Positions 21,707-34,929 are shown, counted from the stretch's first letter. The stretch is DNA of 64,000 nucleotides from Magicicada septendecula (GCA_034769895.1 CM068368.1:687223877-687287876); one strand, 5' to 3'. Made by a program: numbers and translations. The notes: generated from the sequence alone by a model not told the origin.

Positions 21707-24700
21707 GTGTTACGGTTCATTTGTCACATGACATTACATATTGTGAACTGCGTATACTGGATCTGTGACGAAAAACTGCTAACTGACGTGAACAAGTGTT
21801 AGAATTGGAAATATTTTTTCTATTTATGGTGACCAATTAATATAAAGTTTGAGGATCATAGTGACTCTACGTAGTCTACACATTATTATGGAAAATTATT
21901 TCAAAATTGCCGTGGCTGAAAGTATACGTTAAAGAGTGTATCCACTCTTAGCAAAAACAACCAGGCGTAATACAAACTTAGGCTGATCCCCTTACGCCTT
22001 GACTCCTGTCAAACAGTATGCATGGAATATTTTATGCAAACAGCGCTCTCAGCGCTCGAGGGACGCATAAACTCGAAAACAATCGTTACCCGTTTTTTCC
22101 CATTAGTGACTGAACGACCCAGTTCAATATTCCACAGAGCAAAGTTTACAAGCAAAAAACTAACAACATTACAATAAGTGACAGACGTAACTGCGACAAA
22201 TGATTCTTTCTATCGCTGTCTACATGTGCCACGTGCCCGCGCGCGAGGGGAACACAGCTGTCACCGAGATCAGGTGTGCACACGTCACACTGCATGCCAC
22301 ACCGAATACTCGGTTGTGTCCTCTGAATAATAACTATTATATGACGATAAACATAGAAACAGGAAAAGTGTATAGCGTTAACGTGGTTGTGAAATAACAT
22401 AATTATGTAGGATAGAATCTAAAGTGTAACGTAACACAATAGAGAAGTAAGTTACCACAGTCTTCCAGCACTAACTTGTAAAACAGTATAACTACAGAAA
22501 CTGCATTACATACGATGGTCAGTTTACTCTGAGAGGACGTAATAAAATAAGAGTTTTTATGAAACATACAGCAAGAATCCAGCAATATACACAGTGAACT
22601 GCCTGCAACTATCAGCTTCATCTACAGGTTTTGTTCTGTCCCTTTCATGTTACTTAGTCTTGTGCGCGGGCGATCCCGGTAGAATTCCCTCTTTTAAATT
22701 CCCTAAAAAATTCTATATCTCCTCCCCCGTACACTATTTTCCCTTCCTTTCTTCTTAAATTTTTGAATACAATTTTACCTCAAATATAATGGATCCAACA
22801 ATTTTGTGTGTATGTATGTTTAATATGAAAAATCGCTTTATGAAGCATTTCATAAATATAAATGCTTTTGGCATAATACATAGATCTCCTGACGTATTGT
22901 TCTTAACTACTACACACGCCTACACCGACTGATATCAGAACAGATTTATTCTGCACACAAGTTAACGCGCGCGCGTGACAGTCCAAGGTACGTACGTAAC
23001 ACTGTTGTGTGTTACTATTAAGTCAGTTGTGTTTCACGATCAAGTCTGACGCCCGATTAAAATCGTCTTCACGTACGCGTCACGACAGTGAAGGAAGCGA
23101 CTGTCGTAACGTATTCCAATCATACAATCTCTTACAAATTCACACAACCGGTTTGTCTCTATCGCTTGCGCCCAATCTTGCATTCTACTGTGTTACAGAT
23201 TACAGTAATGCTACCGAACGCGTCACACCTTAAGATATTTTATGACTCTGCGGGGAAAAAACTATTACGAAAATTCCGTGTACCACTCGCTAAAATAAAC
23301 AAAATCAACGCAAAAAAATATTTCTCTTATATGTGATGAGTGAAATTCATGGTTATTTGCGAATAACAGTTTACAACATATTAAACACATCTTACTATAT
23401 ACCTACTCGATTATGTTACCCTGCAATTTTATGCCTTGAATACTCAATTTTTCTTTGAATAAAATGGAATTTACATAATGGATGCGCAATTTGGCTAACG
23501 TCTTTTGGAAAATGTTTACGACTTTGATGTCTTTATAGCTATCAGAACGTAACGTATGTTTTGAAGAAAATAAAACTACATCGGAAAATATAACTACACC
23601 CAAGACTATGTATCTGCTTGTAAGGTTTTATGCGTTCACTCATAAGGCATAATGTTTTATCCTACTAAAAACCACGATATAATAGTACTTAATAGTCAAT
23701 ATATAATTAGAGAAAGGGAAGAATTTAATTTTTGTACACCTTACTTTTACTTTTCATGTAGATTACAAATGAAGCCCGGATGTAAAATGTTTGGTCTCAT
23801 AACTAGCTGTAGCCTATACAACTGGTTCAAGCGCTCATAACCATTGCAGGCCTACCACCTACTTATGGCAACCATTAAAATTACTATTAATGGTTATAAG
23901 AAATTACTGTAATATTTTTATAAGATGGCATTACTCTGGGTAACACACTTCTGTTAAAATCACCCATTACTTTTCTTTTTTATAAACGGAGAGATAATAT
24001 TACCGTTCTCTTCGTCCGTCGTTACTTTTTGCTTTCCCTCACATCCTCTAACAATATGTGGGTCACATTCCTCAATTGTAATTTTTATTGTTTTTATGTA
24101 ACTTTCATTTTTTCAAAAAGTCCGACACACTCTATGGATACTCACTCGAATCATTCGTTCATCTGTGCTGACAAAGTACTAAGTACATTTTTATTTATCA
24201 TTATCAGTCACGGCAACAGACAAACAGATAAACTTTCTCAATTTTTGTTACTCAAAAGTAGCATCCATTAAGTCAGAACGCAATTTTCAAATTATGTATA
24301 TTGACTGCAAATTATTCTATCTGTTACAAAAAACAGCCTATGTACAAATAATCGCATGCACAGTTGTACTCAGAAAGGACATAATTCAAATGAGACCTGT
24401 ATCCATCTCAGTTCTACAGTAAGTATGAGCCTCACATAACATAATGGCTGAACCCCTAAAAAGATTTAAATGATGGCAGACTATAGGAAAATTGTTTAAC
24501 TGTTCGCTGGTAACTCGAAATAAAAATTTTACGTGTTTTTCAAAAATCTCTTTCTATCCATTTTAATAAAACTTCAAAATCACTACGAGATTACAAACTT
24601 TGATTTCCGACAATTTTGTAAGAATTCTTAAAACTTCGTTGGTCGAAGTACCAGAAAACTGTGGCCTGTTCGCATTCATCAGCGAACACATGGCAACTGT

Positions 24701-26020
24701 AACTATTATAGTAGTAAGTATTATAGTAAGCTCCATGAGCTGCAGAACTGGATCACTGTTTAGAATGACGTAACCCCAAAAAACCATAGTGAATTACAAA
24801 GAAGTTTCGAAAACATCGCAAAAAATTAATCAGCAGTCCGACTACATTACCGAAATACAAGAATTGAATTATGTACTTTCATTCTCGCATTATTATCTGA
24901 TGGACACGACAAATTAGTTTGACCATCACAAGATCCTAATGTCTAACTCGGCGCGTAAGAACCTATAACGACAGAATGCACAAACTTGGATGGCAACTTA
25001 CCATTATGTTAAAATAAGGTCTGCTCTACTGCCTGTTACTAAAGAGATTACTAACAATCAGTCACAATACACTGTACTTTTCAAAGTTATGGCTCGTTTA
25101 ATTCAATGATACACATAAACACTGAATAACAACTTGAGTTAAAAAATATCAGAAACACTCATTCGCGATAACTATAAAACCAGCCTATAATCGGACTTAG
25201 GAGGAGTTTTTTCGGAAAATATGATTTTTCATATATAGCCTAGCTACTGAACAGTAAGTGGAAAGTACAGCACATATAAAGAAATCCAGTTAATTAAGCA
25301 GTATATCAAAATTATATATACAAAAAATTTAACAAGTTTTGTTAGGTATGATAACGGGCAGCCAAAACACTGTCCTCGCACTTCAACTGTAGAACCATCA
25401 ATCTTTTCTGTACGACATTAACCACTACTAATTTTCTACTGCTATCGTTTCTGTTAAAACGGATTTTACTCTGCTGTTAGTACCAAAACCGTATGAGTCC
25501 GATTTAATTAGGTTAAAGTTCAATTTTGTGAAGCCCGTCAAAAATAATAGTTTAAAAAAAACATAGACGACATTTTATTATAGAGGATCGGTATTATTGA
25601 CCGATCCTCACTAACCATCCACTAAAACATTCACTGATTAACGGTCACTAAAAATTTAAGGATTTAATTAGGTTTATTGTCAACATCTTGTGCGAGTAAG
25701 GTGGAAACGTAATAAGTTCTCGTTAGTAGGCGTATCGGTCGTCTACTTCGACTTAAAGTATTTTGATCTCGACCGGTGCGTAAACAACAACCTCGGACGA
25801 TCAACGGTCAGTGTCTCAAGTGGAGCCACGTTGTTACTACGACAAATACTCTACGACTCCACTTATCACCACATCGAGGCTAATGTAAGACTAATGGAAA
25901 ACGGGTTGTGACTGTGATGTGCCAGCACCCTAACATTACTACCATCACAACACATGCCTGAAACAGTTATTCCTGATTATTCATTAAACGGTCTTTCATC
26001 ATGGATAGCATTAATTAGAA

Positions 26021-26064
<44 letters not shown>

Positions 26065-26820
26065 GCGCGCGCGCGCAAACAAGGCGTTTTTAAATAAGTA
26101 CTGTACTTAACGGAGAATAATGAGCTGAAATGAGAATCTCTACTGTGTGTACGATAATTCATACTTCTACATCGTACGCCTTCTACGGCGAGAACATGCC
26201 TAAAACCGCTTGGATTCATTTTAATTTTCAAAACCAAGTTTAAAATTATTCGCCACTTGTCAATTAACTAAATTCCAGTTTTACCGATCCCCACGTGCTA
26301 TTCGCAGTATCGGACCTGAGAAGATGAAATCATTATTAAAAGAAACTCATGAACGACAAGATTACTGAAACGATGGTCAGCCACTTATGACTGTCATTAT
26401 TTCTATGTGCAAAATACATACTTATGCAAATTTGACGTGTTAATGAAGTTGAAATTAGGAGCCTAGTTCGCAAAGACACATTCAGCATCCGATTGTACAG
26501 GTTCGTGGGGTTTTAGAGACTACTTTTAAACGAAATCACTCATCTACTATTACTGGGAAATTGGTGAACTTGTCCTACAATTCTAATAGAAAAAGGGATT
26601 CTGATTATTACCGGGTCGCAGCGGATAAGTCCCATACATACAGACGCTGCTCAAAAATAAGACAAAGTTCTCGTACAACTGAACACAAGACTGCGACAAT
26701 TTTCAGCACCGCTCGTATTTCACTCCAATTGCAGCGTAAAGTTCACCATCATATTGCTGCCTTTTTCCCTAAGATGACTGGCAAGAGAGTAGGCCTATGT
26801 GTATTTACTTGTGTGGGGGG
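21707..26820. other. Unannotated AT-rich DNA
   Basis: I see no convincing coding exon, RNA gene or complete mobile element here. Short open frames lack family signatures. A CpG-richer patch around 22220-22330 has CACGTG and GCGCGCG words but no gene beside it. A compound microsatellite lies at 26025-26077. It may be intron of the F-BAR gene or intergenic. Confidence 0.5.
26025..26077. repeat. Compound microsatellite (CT)n(CA)n(CG)n
   Basis: A CT run (26025-26052) passes directly into a CA run (about 26052-26064) and then a CG run (to 26077). The alternating purine-pyrimidine CA/CG part is a potential Z-DNA former. Confidence 0.95.
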
Positions 26821-26829
26821 AGGAGGGGG

Positions 26830-27236
26830 AGAGGCAACTAAATATATTTGAAAGGAGAATCCTCAGGCAAATTTTTGGTCCAGTGGAAAAGGGGGAAGCC
26901 TGGAGGAAAATATATAATTTAGAGCTCTATAATTTGTATGACGATCCTGATATAGTCACCTTTATTAAATTAAAAGATTATAATGGGCTGGGTACATTAT
27001 ACGTGCTTGTAAAAGCACAGTTATTTAAGAAGAAGATATTTAATGCAAAGTCATAGGGTAAAAGGAAAGTTGGAAGGCAAAAACTGAGACGGATGGACGG
27101 GGTGAGTCAGGACATCAGTACTCTTGGAATTAGAAGCTGGAAGAATATGGCTATGAATAGAGACAAACGGCGAATTCTTCTGAAGATGCCAGGGCCCACA
27201 AAGGGCTGTCAAACCAATGATGATGATGATGATGTG
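26830..27236 (+). pseudogene. Degenerate LINE 3' end with (GAT)n tail
   Basis: Plus-strand translation gives FERRILRQIFGPV, WRKIYNLELYNLY, then a stop at 27054-27056, then GKRKVGRQKLRRMDGV and LGIRSWKNMAMNRDKRR in the same frame. These are hallmarks of the C-terminus of RTE/jockey-like LINE reverse transcriptases. The sequence ends in a GATGATGATGAT run (about 27219-27234), the kind of short-repeat tail that marks the 3' end of such elements. Confidence 0.75.
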
Positions 27237-27439
27237 TGTGGGGCGCGTTATAACATATTATTTCATCAAAAAGAGTCCAATTACATTTTAAAATATAGGC
27301 ATTCTCTTTGGTTTTTTTCTTGAACGACTCTTTCTCTTATGAAAAATAGTTCTGTAAAAAAACACTTTACTACTTTGCTTATGTAGGAAGATTCGCGCAA
27401 CTGTTTTTACTTAGTTCACTTAAATTCTTCTCCATTGTC

Positions 27440-27725
27440 TACCTCTTCTACTTCTATCTTTCGGATTGTAGGTTGTTGCCTCTTTATCGTCTTCATCTAT
27501 TCCTGTCCATGTACACGGCCTTAATTTCCTGTAAGCCCTTCCCACGGTACTCTCCCAATCTCTCAATGTATCACTAAAATATCATCTTTGTCCTTCCCCT
27601 TGCTCTCTTACCATCCGGCTTTACTTCAAGATACTGTTTTACTTTTCTTGCCTAATCTGCCTTCTTGCATGTCCTGAACACTTCAATTACCTCACCACCA
27701 GTAATTCTATTAGGTGCTTTACTCC
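27440..27725 (-). pseudogene. Degenerate LINE reverse transcriptase C-terminal fragment
   Basis: Minus-strand translation gives KVKQYLEVKPDGKRARGRTK and, with stops, IERLGEYRGKGLQEIKAVYMDR. The first matches the conserved LKPDGKRPRGRPK-type block near the end of insect LINE proteins. It is opposite in strand to the neighbour at 26830-27236, so a separate insertion. Confidence 0.55.
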
Positions 27726-28727
27726 TAAATTTCGTCTGACCGTCTTATTAGAGTCACTTAACATTACGATGATTCTCTCTTCTACCGGTAATTGTGACTT
27801 CATTGCTGTTCCCTGTCCTTATCACCCTCCTAGAATAACGTGTTACTAATCCAGAAGATTAACTGTCATACAGTTGAGAGTATTTAGAGAATTTCTTTTC
27901 GCCTCTATGTAAATCATCAGATAGAGGAGAGAACACTTATTTCGCGGCTATAAGTGTTGTTAGCAGTAGTTGTCGTTGTAATGAACACAGATTGTCAATA
28001 CTTTCTATTCTAATCTTATAACCCTTAAGTGACCCACGATCGCATCTGCATTAGGATCCGAAGCTTTGCTAATAGTAAAAGGTATCTAAAAATCGTCTAA
28101 ACAGCAATTACAAATTTATGCTTTTCTTAACATCATCACACCTCATAAAACTAAACTCGTACTGTCAGATTTTCAAACGACGGGCCGTACACGTTTCAAA
28201 GACAGGGATTCTGGAATGTCTGTGCAGAAAAGAGCAATCATTTTTTGAGCCGAACAGTTGTTGCCGCGAGTATGATAATAATCTGTTACAGTGTGCAAAG
28301 TATACAGAAAATCTCTGTTCCACAGTCTGAGAAAGTTCGACTACTGTAGATAAGAAAAAATGTCTCGCCATCAATACCTAAACATGAGAATTATCAGCGA
28401 TACTCTATGTAAACAGATTACACAAACGTTATTTGTTGATATTGCGCAAACTCACTTGATGTTTATAAACAAACGGCTATTAGCCGACAGTCGGTCTATT
28501 GTGAAATCTGTACTGGTAAATAGAACGCGTATTGCTGTGCCTGCACACTAGCTACTTAGCTCAATGCCACTACTTTTCCATGACGTTGTGGTTCTACTGA
28601 GCGGCGAAATCAAAAACCGCCGTGTACAGCATTCACGAATAATTTACGACAGTAACTACTGGAGGAAAACGGGAATTTATAAAGTTCACCTTTACGTCTT
28701 TTCCATAAGTATTTAAACATAATTTCG
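27726..28727. other. No feature recognised
   Basis: AT-rich DNA with short open frames (for example 28118-28330) that show no recognisable domain. Confidence 0.4.
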
Positions 28728-28830
28728 TATTGATCAAAACAACTACTGGGCTGTACGGCCGCGTCGATTCCTCAACGTTCCGGCCACACCTCCGGAGGCC
28801 ATCTTCAGTACACTCGAGAGATAGTGTTCA
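28728..28830 (-). repeat. Penelope-like terminal fragment with CTGAAGATGGCC hairpin
   Basis: The minus strand reads ACTGAAGATGGCC, a short GC-rich loop, GGCCGGAACGTT. This CTGAAGATGG-stem-CGRAAC architecture also occurs at 39817-39858, inside a genuine Penelope-like element, and at 42614-42648. It is probably the terminal part of a related retroelement. Borders are uncertain. Confidence 0.4.
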
Positions 28831-29104
28831 GTAGTCTTTATAGTGAGATGCGTTCGGAGGATAAAACCATAAACGTAACACGCAAAATAAAAATCGATTG
28901 TTTTTTAGCAATATAATAACTAAATGGACTGTAGATGAACTACAAATATCAGTTATTTAACTATGTATGTACAGAATAAGATGTTAATACTTCTAAATAT
29001 AAAACGAAGCGTTGGTTTGTGAATTGCTAAATACCACGTGGTCATGTCACAGACATCTAAACGATAATGTAGGCAAGATTACGTATGCAATAAATAGATG
29101 TACA

Positions 29105-29497
29105 GTTTATGCATATGGAAACATACAGAAGAAAGTAGTCACCGCCGATGACGGTGAGAGTACGCCGAGCAGGTCCAAGATTCTCCTATTGGTAGCGACC
29201 GAGGGCGCTAATGAGGTGGTTGCCCTGGAATCGGGCGGTGCGGCGATAGAATTTTCGGGACAGTGTCCGTATAGTGGCGTCCAGGGAACGGACACGCAGG
29301 GCTTCACGGATGGTTCTATTAGATGTCAGATAGTGGGCTTTGCACGCCCAGCGCAATCCTCGGTTAAGGAGAGAGTGAAGCTTTCGCTTATGGGTCTTGG
29401 CCAAGTAGCCCCCATACGGGGATCGCGTAGGTAACCATCGGCACCACATAGGTGCGGACGATGTTTCCCTAGGCGTCGGGTCATGGCGTTGCTGCAT
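29105..29497 (-). pseudogene. Degenerate LINE C-terminal fragment (jockey/CR1-like)
   Basis: The minus strand from 29497 encodes about 100 residues with RGLRWACKAHYLTSNRTI, LRVRSLDATIRTLSRKFYRRTA and a basic tail. This resembles the last segment of jockey-type LINE open reading frame 2, after the reverse transcriptase. It belongs to a different LINE lineage from the (GAT)n-tailed fragments. Confidence 0.55.
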
Positions 29498-29828
29498 AGC
29501 AGAGGACGGAGTTGGTATAGGCTCTAGTTATTCAAAACACGCATCTCCGCGTGCACACTCACAAACATGATGAAATGTACTGGCAGAAGATTATTTTTCA
29601 TAAGTCGTACTTTTTTTGATAAGAATAAGCATGCTTTATGACAAGATATAAGGATTATTTTTGATAATGATTAAAAATATGTAACACAGAAATTACTTTG
29701 AAGATTTTTTCCAGAAACAACAGAACAAACAGCTAGCTAAAGACAGGTAAACTAACAAAACACGTGACACAAAACGTTACGTACGTGACACGTGCTGAAA
29801 GTTTTGTGTACCTACTATTCGTCTTCCC

Positions 29829-29895
29829 ATATCAAGTAATCAAGTGGCAAACGTTCTCACCTCTATAGGTTCGAATTCACGACACGTCTATTACG
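29829..29895 (+). repeat. tRNA-derived SINE head (A and B boxes)
   Basis: TAATCAAGTGG at 29837-29847 matches the Pol III A box at 10 of 11 positions, and GGTTCGAATTC at 29868-29878 matches the B box. Their 30-bp spacing is tRNA-like. No cloverleaf with intact acceptor or anticodon stem is evident, so I call a SINE or tRNA relic. The 3' border is unclear. Confidence 0.45.
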
Positions 29896-30317
29896 CCACC
29901 GGCAGCGCAATCTGACAAAAACGTTACGAACTACAACCGGGATATAGGCCTACGTGACAGAGGCTTACCACCTATTCCTCCAAAGCCACGCTCGGCATTG
30001 GTTTGGGTTTCTGAAAAAAGTACTCAAAATTTTATAATATGAACTGATCAATTTTATCTTCGTAGTGTCCGTACAAAGGTAATTAGATTGATACACAATA
30101 CAGAATTCACCAAAGTAATTATTAAACTTCTCTCAATCGCCTACAGGTTTCTGTCGTGTCTGATACGCATTAACTATCCACTTGACACACGGTCTAATAA
30201 ACTTCAACATAAGTTAAGAAAACACGTCACGACCATTCAACTACGGCTACGCACTAACCATCCCCGCTGGATGTCATGACGGACACCAAGTCAAAAACGA
30301 CAGTGCGTAGTTTTGAC

Positions 30318-30415
30318 ATCCATCCGCACGTCGTGTATTTTTTGAAGGATGTGCACGACGAAAAAAATGAGTCCAGCAAGACCATCAGTTCAAGCCGCAC
30401 GACGTGCGGATGGAT
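30318..30415. repeat. 17-bp perfect inverted repeat
   Basis: ATCCATCCGCACGTCGT at 30318-30334 is the exact reverse complement of 30399-30415, separated by 64 bases. It is subterminal in the TIR element and may be a transposase-binding site or a foldback. Confidence 0.85.
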
Positions 30416-30592
30416 CGTGTGTAGTGTTGACGGAAGTCAAGGAATCGTGCATCGTGCATATTTGATCATGCGCACGCTTGCTGTCTATCACATAGTCATT
30501 TTCGAGCAAGTACAGTACATGTTTTTAGAGCACAATCGTTTAATAAATGTTTACTGTTTAATTTTACGTTACATTCATTCTTTAGTGTATAT

Positions 30593-31196
30593 TGTAACGC
30601 AACAGAAATGCTAGCATTCATGTTACATAAAAACAAGGTTCACAGAATAATAAACAAGTCAATATCTAACCCAATGATAGAACAAAGATCTAATAATTAG
30701 AACATATATTATCCAATGTTAAAGAAGTAAACAAATAAAGAACCTTTATATATTGGCAAAATCTTGTTATTTGGAGTATGGTTAATGAGCTAGGAATAAA
30801 AAAGTAACTGAATAAGTATAGAATAATTGGTTAACATAAACATTGAATAACCTATAAGTTTCGTTGAGCCGATACTACAGCGCTTATAGCGGAATTATCT
30901 GGCACCAAAGAGAGAGCGTAAAAATACAAAACTAGACAGAATTCTCTTCAAGGTATAATAGGGTTGAGCGGAAATATAAAATAACTCATTAATTATTTAA
31001 GTTGCAGGTACACAAACACTGATAGTTTTTAGAGAGCTAAGTTAATATTAATTAATTATATCAATACATCCCACAACTCCAAATATCTCCGAGATTTACA
31101 TAATTAAAATAATTCAAAACACATTGGCATAGTTGTATTAACAAATTGACAAACCCAACAGTGGGGTTTTAAGGAGAGGAAACCCATTGCAGTACA
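30593..31196 (+). repeat. Solo LTR, 604 bp, with 4-bp target duplication
   Basis: It starts TGTAACGCAACAG and ends CATTGCAGTACA, with imperfect terminal inversion (TGTA..GCAA against TGTA..GCAA). Both sides are flanked by ATAT (30589-30592, 31197-31200). The empty site survives in the duplicated host sequence at 31602-31605, where GTGTATATTTAATAAG is uninterrupted. This is what recombination between the two LTRs of an integrated element leaves. It is not similar to the other LTRs in the window; orientation is assumed. Confidence 0.8.
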
Positions 31197-31930
31197 ATAT
31201 TTAATAAGTAACGATTCAGATAAAATTTCAGTTTAATATTTAGTTTAGTTTATTCTTCGTTTGCATAATACATTAAAAAAACCATTAGCAGTTATTATTT
31301 AAAATATTGTTATTATTAATTTGTTTTAATTACAATTCATAATAGACCGTGAAATTATCAGAACAATTTTTTAATTTTAATACAGAAAAAAATCAATAAA
31401 ATGATTTTTACTAAACACAACGAGAACTAAAGAACGTCTGGCACGCTGGACGAGTTACACGACAGTGTGGTGCGCACATCCATCACCGACGTCGGGCATG
31501 CTGGACAGTCATTTTCGAGCAAGTACAGTACATGTTTTTAGAGCACAATCATTTAATAAATGTTTACTGTTTAATTTTACGTTGCATTCATTCTTTAGTG
31601 TATATTTAATAAGTAAAGATTCAGATAAAATTTCAGTTTAATATTTAGTTTACGTAGTTTATTCTTCGTTTGCATAATACATTAAAAAAACCATTAGCAG
31701 TTATTATTTTAAATATTGTTATTATTAATTTGTTTTAATTACAATTCATAATGGACCGTGGAATTATCAGAACAATTTTTATAATTTTAATACAGAAAAA
31801 ATCAATAAAATGATTTTTACAAAACACAACGAGAACTAAAGAACGTCTGGCACGCTGGACGACAGTGTGGTGCGCACATCCATCACCAACGTCGGGCATG
31901 CTGGACAGCGGGGATGGATAGTGCGTAGCC

Positions 31931-32377
31931 GGCTTTAAGGCACATTATTACATTTCGCAACTCAAGACGTAAATTTAAAAGTTGTTAGAACAGGTAGTTC
32001 ACGCAGCATTTAATGAATCTATTTTCCAACGGTTACACGCCGCGACCCTCTTTTCTGGTCACTTGAACGGTTCGAATTATTTTACTAAATTAGGACCTCC
32101 AACTATGAGGAAATTACACAGAGACGGTGATTATCCGGTCACCTACATACAGCTGCATTGAGTACCTGAGTGCTCCTACTGTTGCTGGATTGTAGTAATA
32201 CAAAACATACTTTCGTTAGTCTTTGTTTGTACACGAACAGAAAGAAACCATGCGACAGCAGAGATAATGACGATTCGTTTACTTATCGGTGTCTAACTAA
32301 TAATGTAATGTGGATATCACAGAATCTAAAAGCATGACATCATGAGGAATCCCTAAGAAGACTTTAAAGAAGGACTG
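31931..32377. other. No feature recognised
   Basis: AT-rich spacer between the TIR element and mariner; no coding or RNA signal seen. Confidence 0.4.
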
Positions 32378-32379
32378 TA

Positions 32380-33269
32380 CGAGGTTTGATCAAAAAGTTC
32401 CATGAAATTTTGCAATATCCATCGCTAAAAGTGACCGATTAAAAAACTGTTTTTATGTGATGTTGGTACATACGTTAGTGACAATCGTCTAAAATTTTAG
32501 CTCTATTTGATGCATTAGATTTTACAGCTAATTGAGGTAGTCGTCCTTAGAGGCAATTTTTTATCATTCTAAAATGGAAGATTGAAGAACATGGATTAAA
32601 TTTTGTGTAAACTGTGAGATAAACGGCTCTGTCCTTGTAAACGTGTTCAGAAGGCTTCCGGTGAGACTTCTGTGCGTGAACAAGCGCTTTACAAGCTTCA
32701 AAGACTGCCGTAAATGAGTTAAAGTTCGTGGTTGTCAGATGAAGATTATTTTTTCTGTTCCACGAAATTTCATCGCTAGGCGCATTGACAAATAAAACCA
32801 GTACTACTAGGATATTCCCTGCCATGTGTATGAAGCTATTCGTAGAAAACGGCCAGATTTACGGAAGAATAATTTACGAAAAATGCAGCCCGATAATGCG
32901 CCTGGACGCACGTCATTGCTTGTTAAGAATTTTGTCAGGCTAGGCAAAAGAAAACGTCATAATGATGACACAGCAACTGCTGTATTCACCAGATGTGTCC
33001 CAACGTGAACTTTCCTCCTCACAATAGTGATAATTTCCACGAAAGGACAACGTTTCGCGACCGTTGAAGACGTAAAACGAAATCGCTAAGCGTGCTCCAG
33101 CCTGTACCAAAAGAGCATGCTTGAAATATTTTGAAGACTGCAAAACGGCTGGCTTAATCGTGTTACATTTGAGTGAGTCTACTTTGAAGGGGGCAGTATA
33201 AGTGTCGATGAATGAAGGCATAATTTTTAAAATAAACAAGAACTGTATGAACTTTTTGATGAAACCTCG
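32380..33269 (+). mobile_element. Mariner-family element, internally deleted and degenerate
   Basis: CGAGGTTTGATCAAAAAGTTC at the left is mirrored by GAACTTTTTGATGAAACCTCG at the right, one mismatch, flanked by TA (32378-32379, 33270-33271) as required for Tc1/mariner. It is 890 bp against about 1.3 kb for intact mariners. A plus-strand piece at 32826-32950 reads AIRRKRPDLRKNN then PDNAPGRTSLLV, the region of the second catalytic Asp of mariner transposase. Other parts are recognisable only across stops and frameshifts. It cannot encode transposase. Confidence 0.85.
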
Positions 33270-33271
33270 TA

Positions 33272-34925
33272 CTAAGAGATTATCAAAGATACCCCCAATC
33301 ATTATTGTATACGTAAAACGCAAGCAAAAGTAGTCCTACTTTAAACAAAACAATTATAATTTACATACAACGGCAATAAAAACAGAATAATGTGACATTT
33401 CCATCACTGAGGGTGAGTTCTCGCAATCCGCTCTCCATCCCTTTTAAAGTAGTCGCTCACGTAGTCTTCTGCCCAAGCCATGGCTACTCCACACGACATT
33501 AACTAGGCATTTTTAGCAAACATTTCTGGTTCGCGTTTTACCTTTCAGTCATCAAAAACGCTCATAGTGTCTTTCACTACTTGGAATGAATGAACGGAAG
33601 ACTGCCCGAAAGTACACCCAGGAAACGGCATCAGATAGCAGGAGTGGTCGAATTCCTTAACTGTGAGACTGATAAAATTCAACTCTAAAATTATTCTATT
33701 AAAATGGACGATTATGTTAGCAAACGTGCGAATAGTATTTATCATATCTTTTAATAAATTACGGTTTATAACTATTAACTGCCGTTTTACAATCGTCTTC
33801 AATACAAAGGTTACAACAGGAACACTTTTCATTATGACTCTACATAATGCAGTGCTATTTTTTGTCACTAAAAAGTGTAAAATCCGTACGCGTTCTTCAC
33901 TGCAGTAAGTAGGCTCAAAATGCTAACAACCGATGTTAATCACTTAATATCAACAAGCATTTACCGCCTATGATTCTTGGTACTCAACAAGTCACATAAG
34001 GAAAGGTACAGAACACACCCACAGAGACACAAGCAAGCGGGTTCAGAGAGGGAGGGGAGACAGTCAGACAAACAAAGTTCGGACCCAACTGAAGACGTGA
34101 GTGAACGAGTCGTTTCGTGCCAAGTGACACAAATCATAGCTAACTTCTTCATCTGTCAGCACTGTACATTTTGTAATAACGTCTCCCGTCATGAAGCGAT
34201 ACACAATTAGTTCAGCGAAATTTATACAAGTGTCTCCTAAGCTTCACGATGAATGGGGTATTTTACTAAGACATGCATTACTAAACATAAGACATTAGTA
34301 ATATCGCAAATGGACTAATGGCTTTATATTTGCGACACGAAATCCTTCGGGTTTGTATTGACATCAATTTACGTCAATGAGTTTACAAAGCTTCACACGC
34401 AACGCCTTCCTACACGTAGCAGCATTACAACCTTGTAACACGCATCGCCGCGCGTCTTGCCGCCTTGCGCGTCTTGTAACCTTGTACACGCGTCTTGCCG
34501 GTGACTAAAACATTCTTGGGAATAAAGATACGGGACACCTTTATCTTTAGAAAAACTTTTGTTCGTGTAAAGGTCCCAGAGAAAATACATACACAAACGC
34601 GATCTTTACTTTTCTATACCCAAATCCGCCTCAAGAATTAGTTGAACTCCAACTTGTATTAGCTTTTTTAAAATGCTGTGTCTGCGAATCGGTTATGTTC
34701 GATTTAGGGTAGTTTGATAAAGCAGTCAAGATGCGTCTTTGGGAAAGCACATATGTTCATGTCAACATGCCTGTGCATTGGGCAAGTGCAACATCTACCT
34801 TCTTGCTCACGTTTGTTTCTTTGTCGCAACACGCCCAACAACTAATTTCTATCACTGCGCGAACATGACCAGCAGTTAACACTGTCAAAAGGATGACAGT
34901 CGGCATCAAAGCAACCGTTTCAGTC
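33272..34925. other. No feature recognised
   Basis: No exon, RNA gene or bounded mobile element could be supported. Short frames at 33545-34596 are on both strands and lack domain signatures. Confidence 0.4.
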
Positions 34926-34929
34926 ATAA

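Larger units (their letters stand above)
30245..31930. mobile_element. DNA transposon-like element with 25-bp TIRs and nested solo LTR
   Basis: GGCTACGCACTAACCATCC at 30245 and the complementary right end finishing at 31930 form 25-bp inverted repeats with one mismatch; weaker inverted similarity continues inward. Inside are a 17-bp perfect palindromic stem (30318-30415) and a V-U-V-U duplication: V at about 30497-30592 and 31507-31605, U at 31201-31506 and 31606-31909. A 604-bp solo LTR has been inserted after the first V. Without it the element is about 1.08 kb. No transposase is seen, and I could not settle the target duplication or superfamily. Confidence 0.7.

Noticed and set aside
29820-29895. 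Functional tRNA gene
   Set aside because: A and B boxes are present, but acceptor and anticodon stems do not pair, so a SINE or relic is more likely.
33400-33530. Possible minus-strand exon reading AWAEDYVSDYFKRDGERI
   Set aside because: No convincing splice sites and no family I recognise; too short to support.
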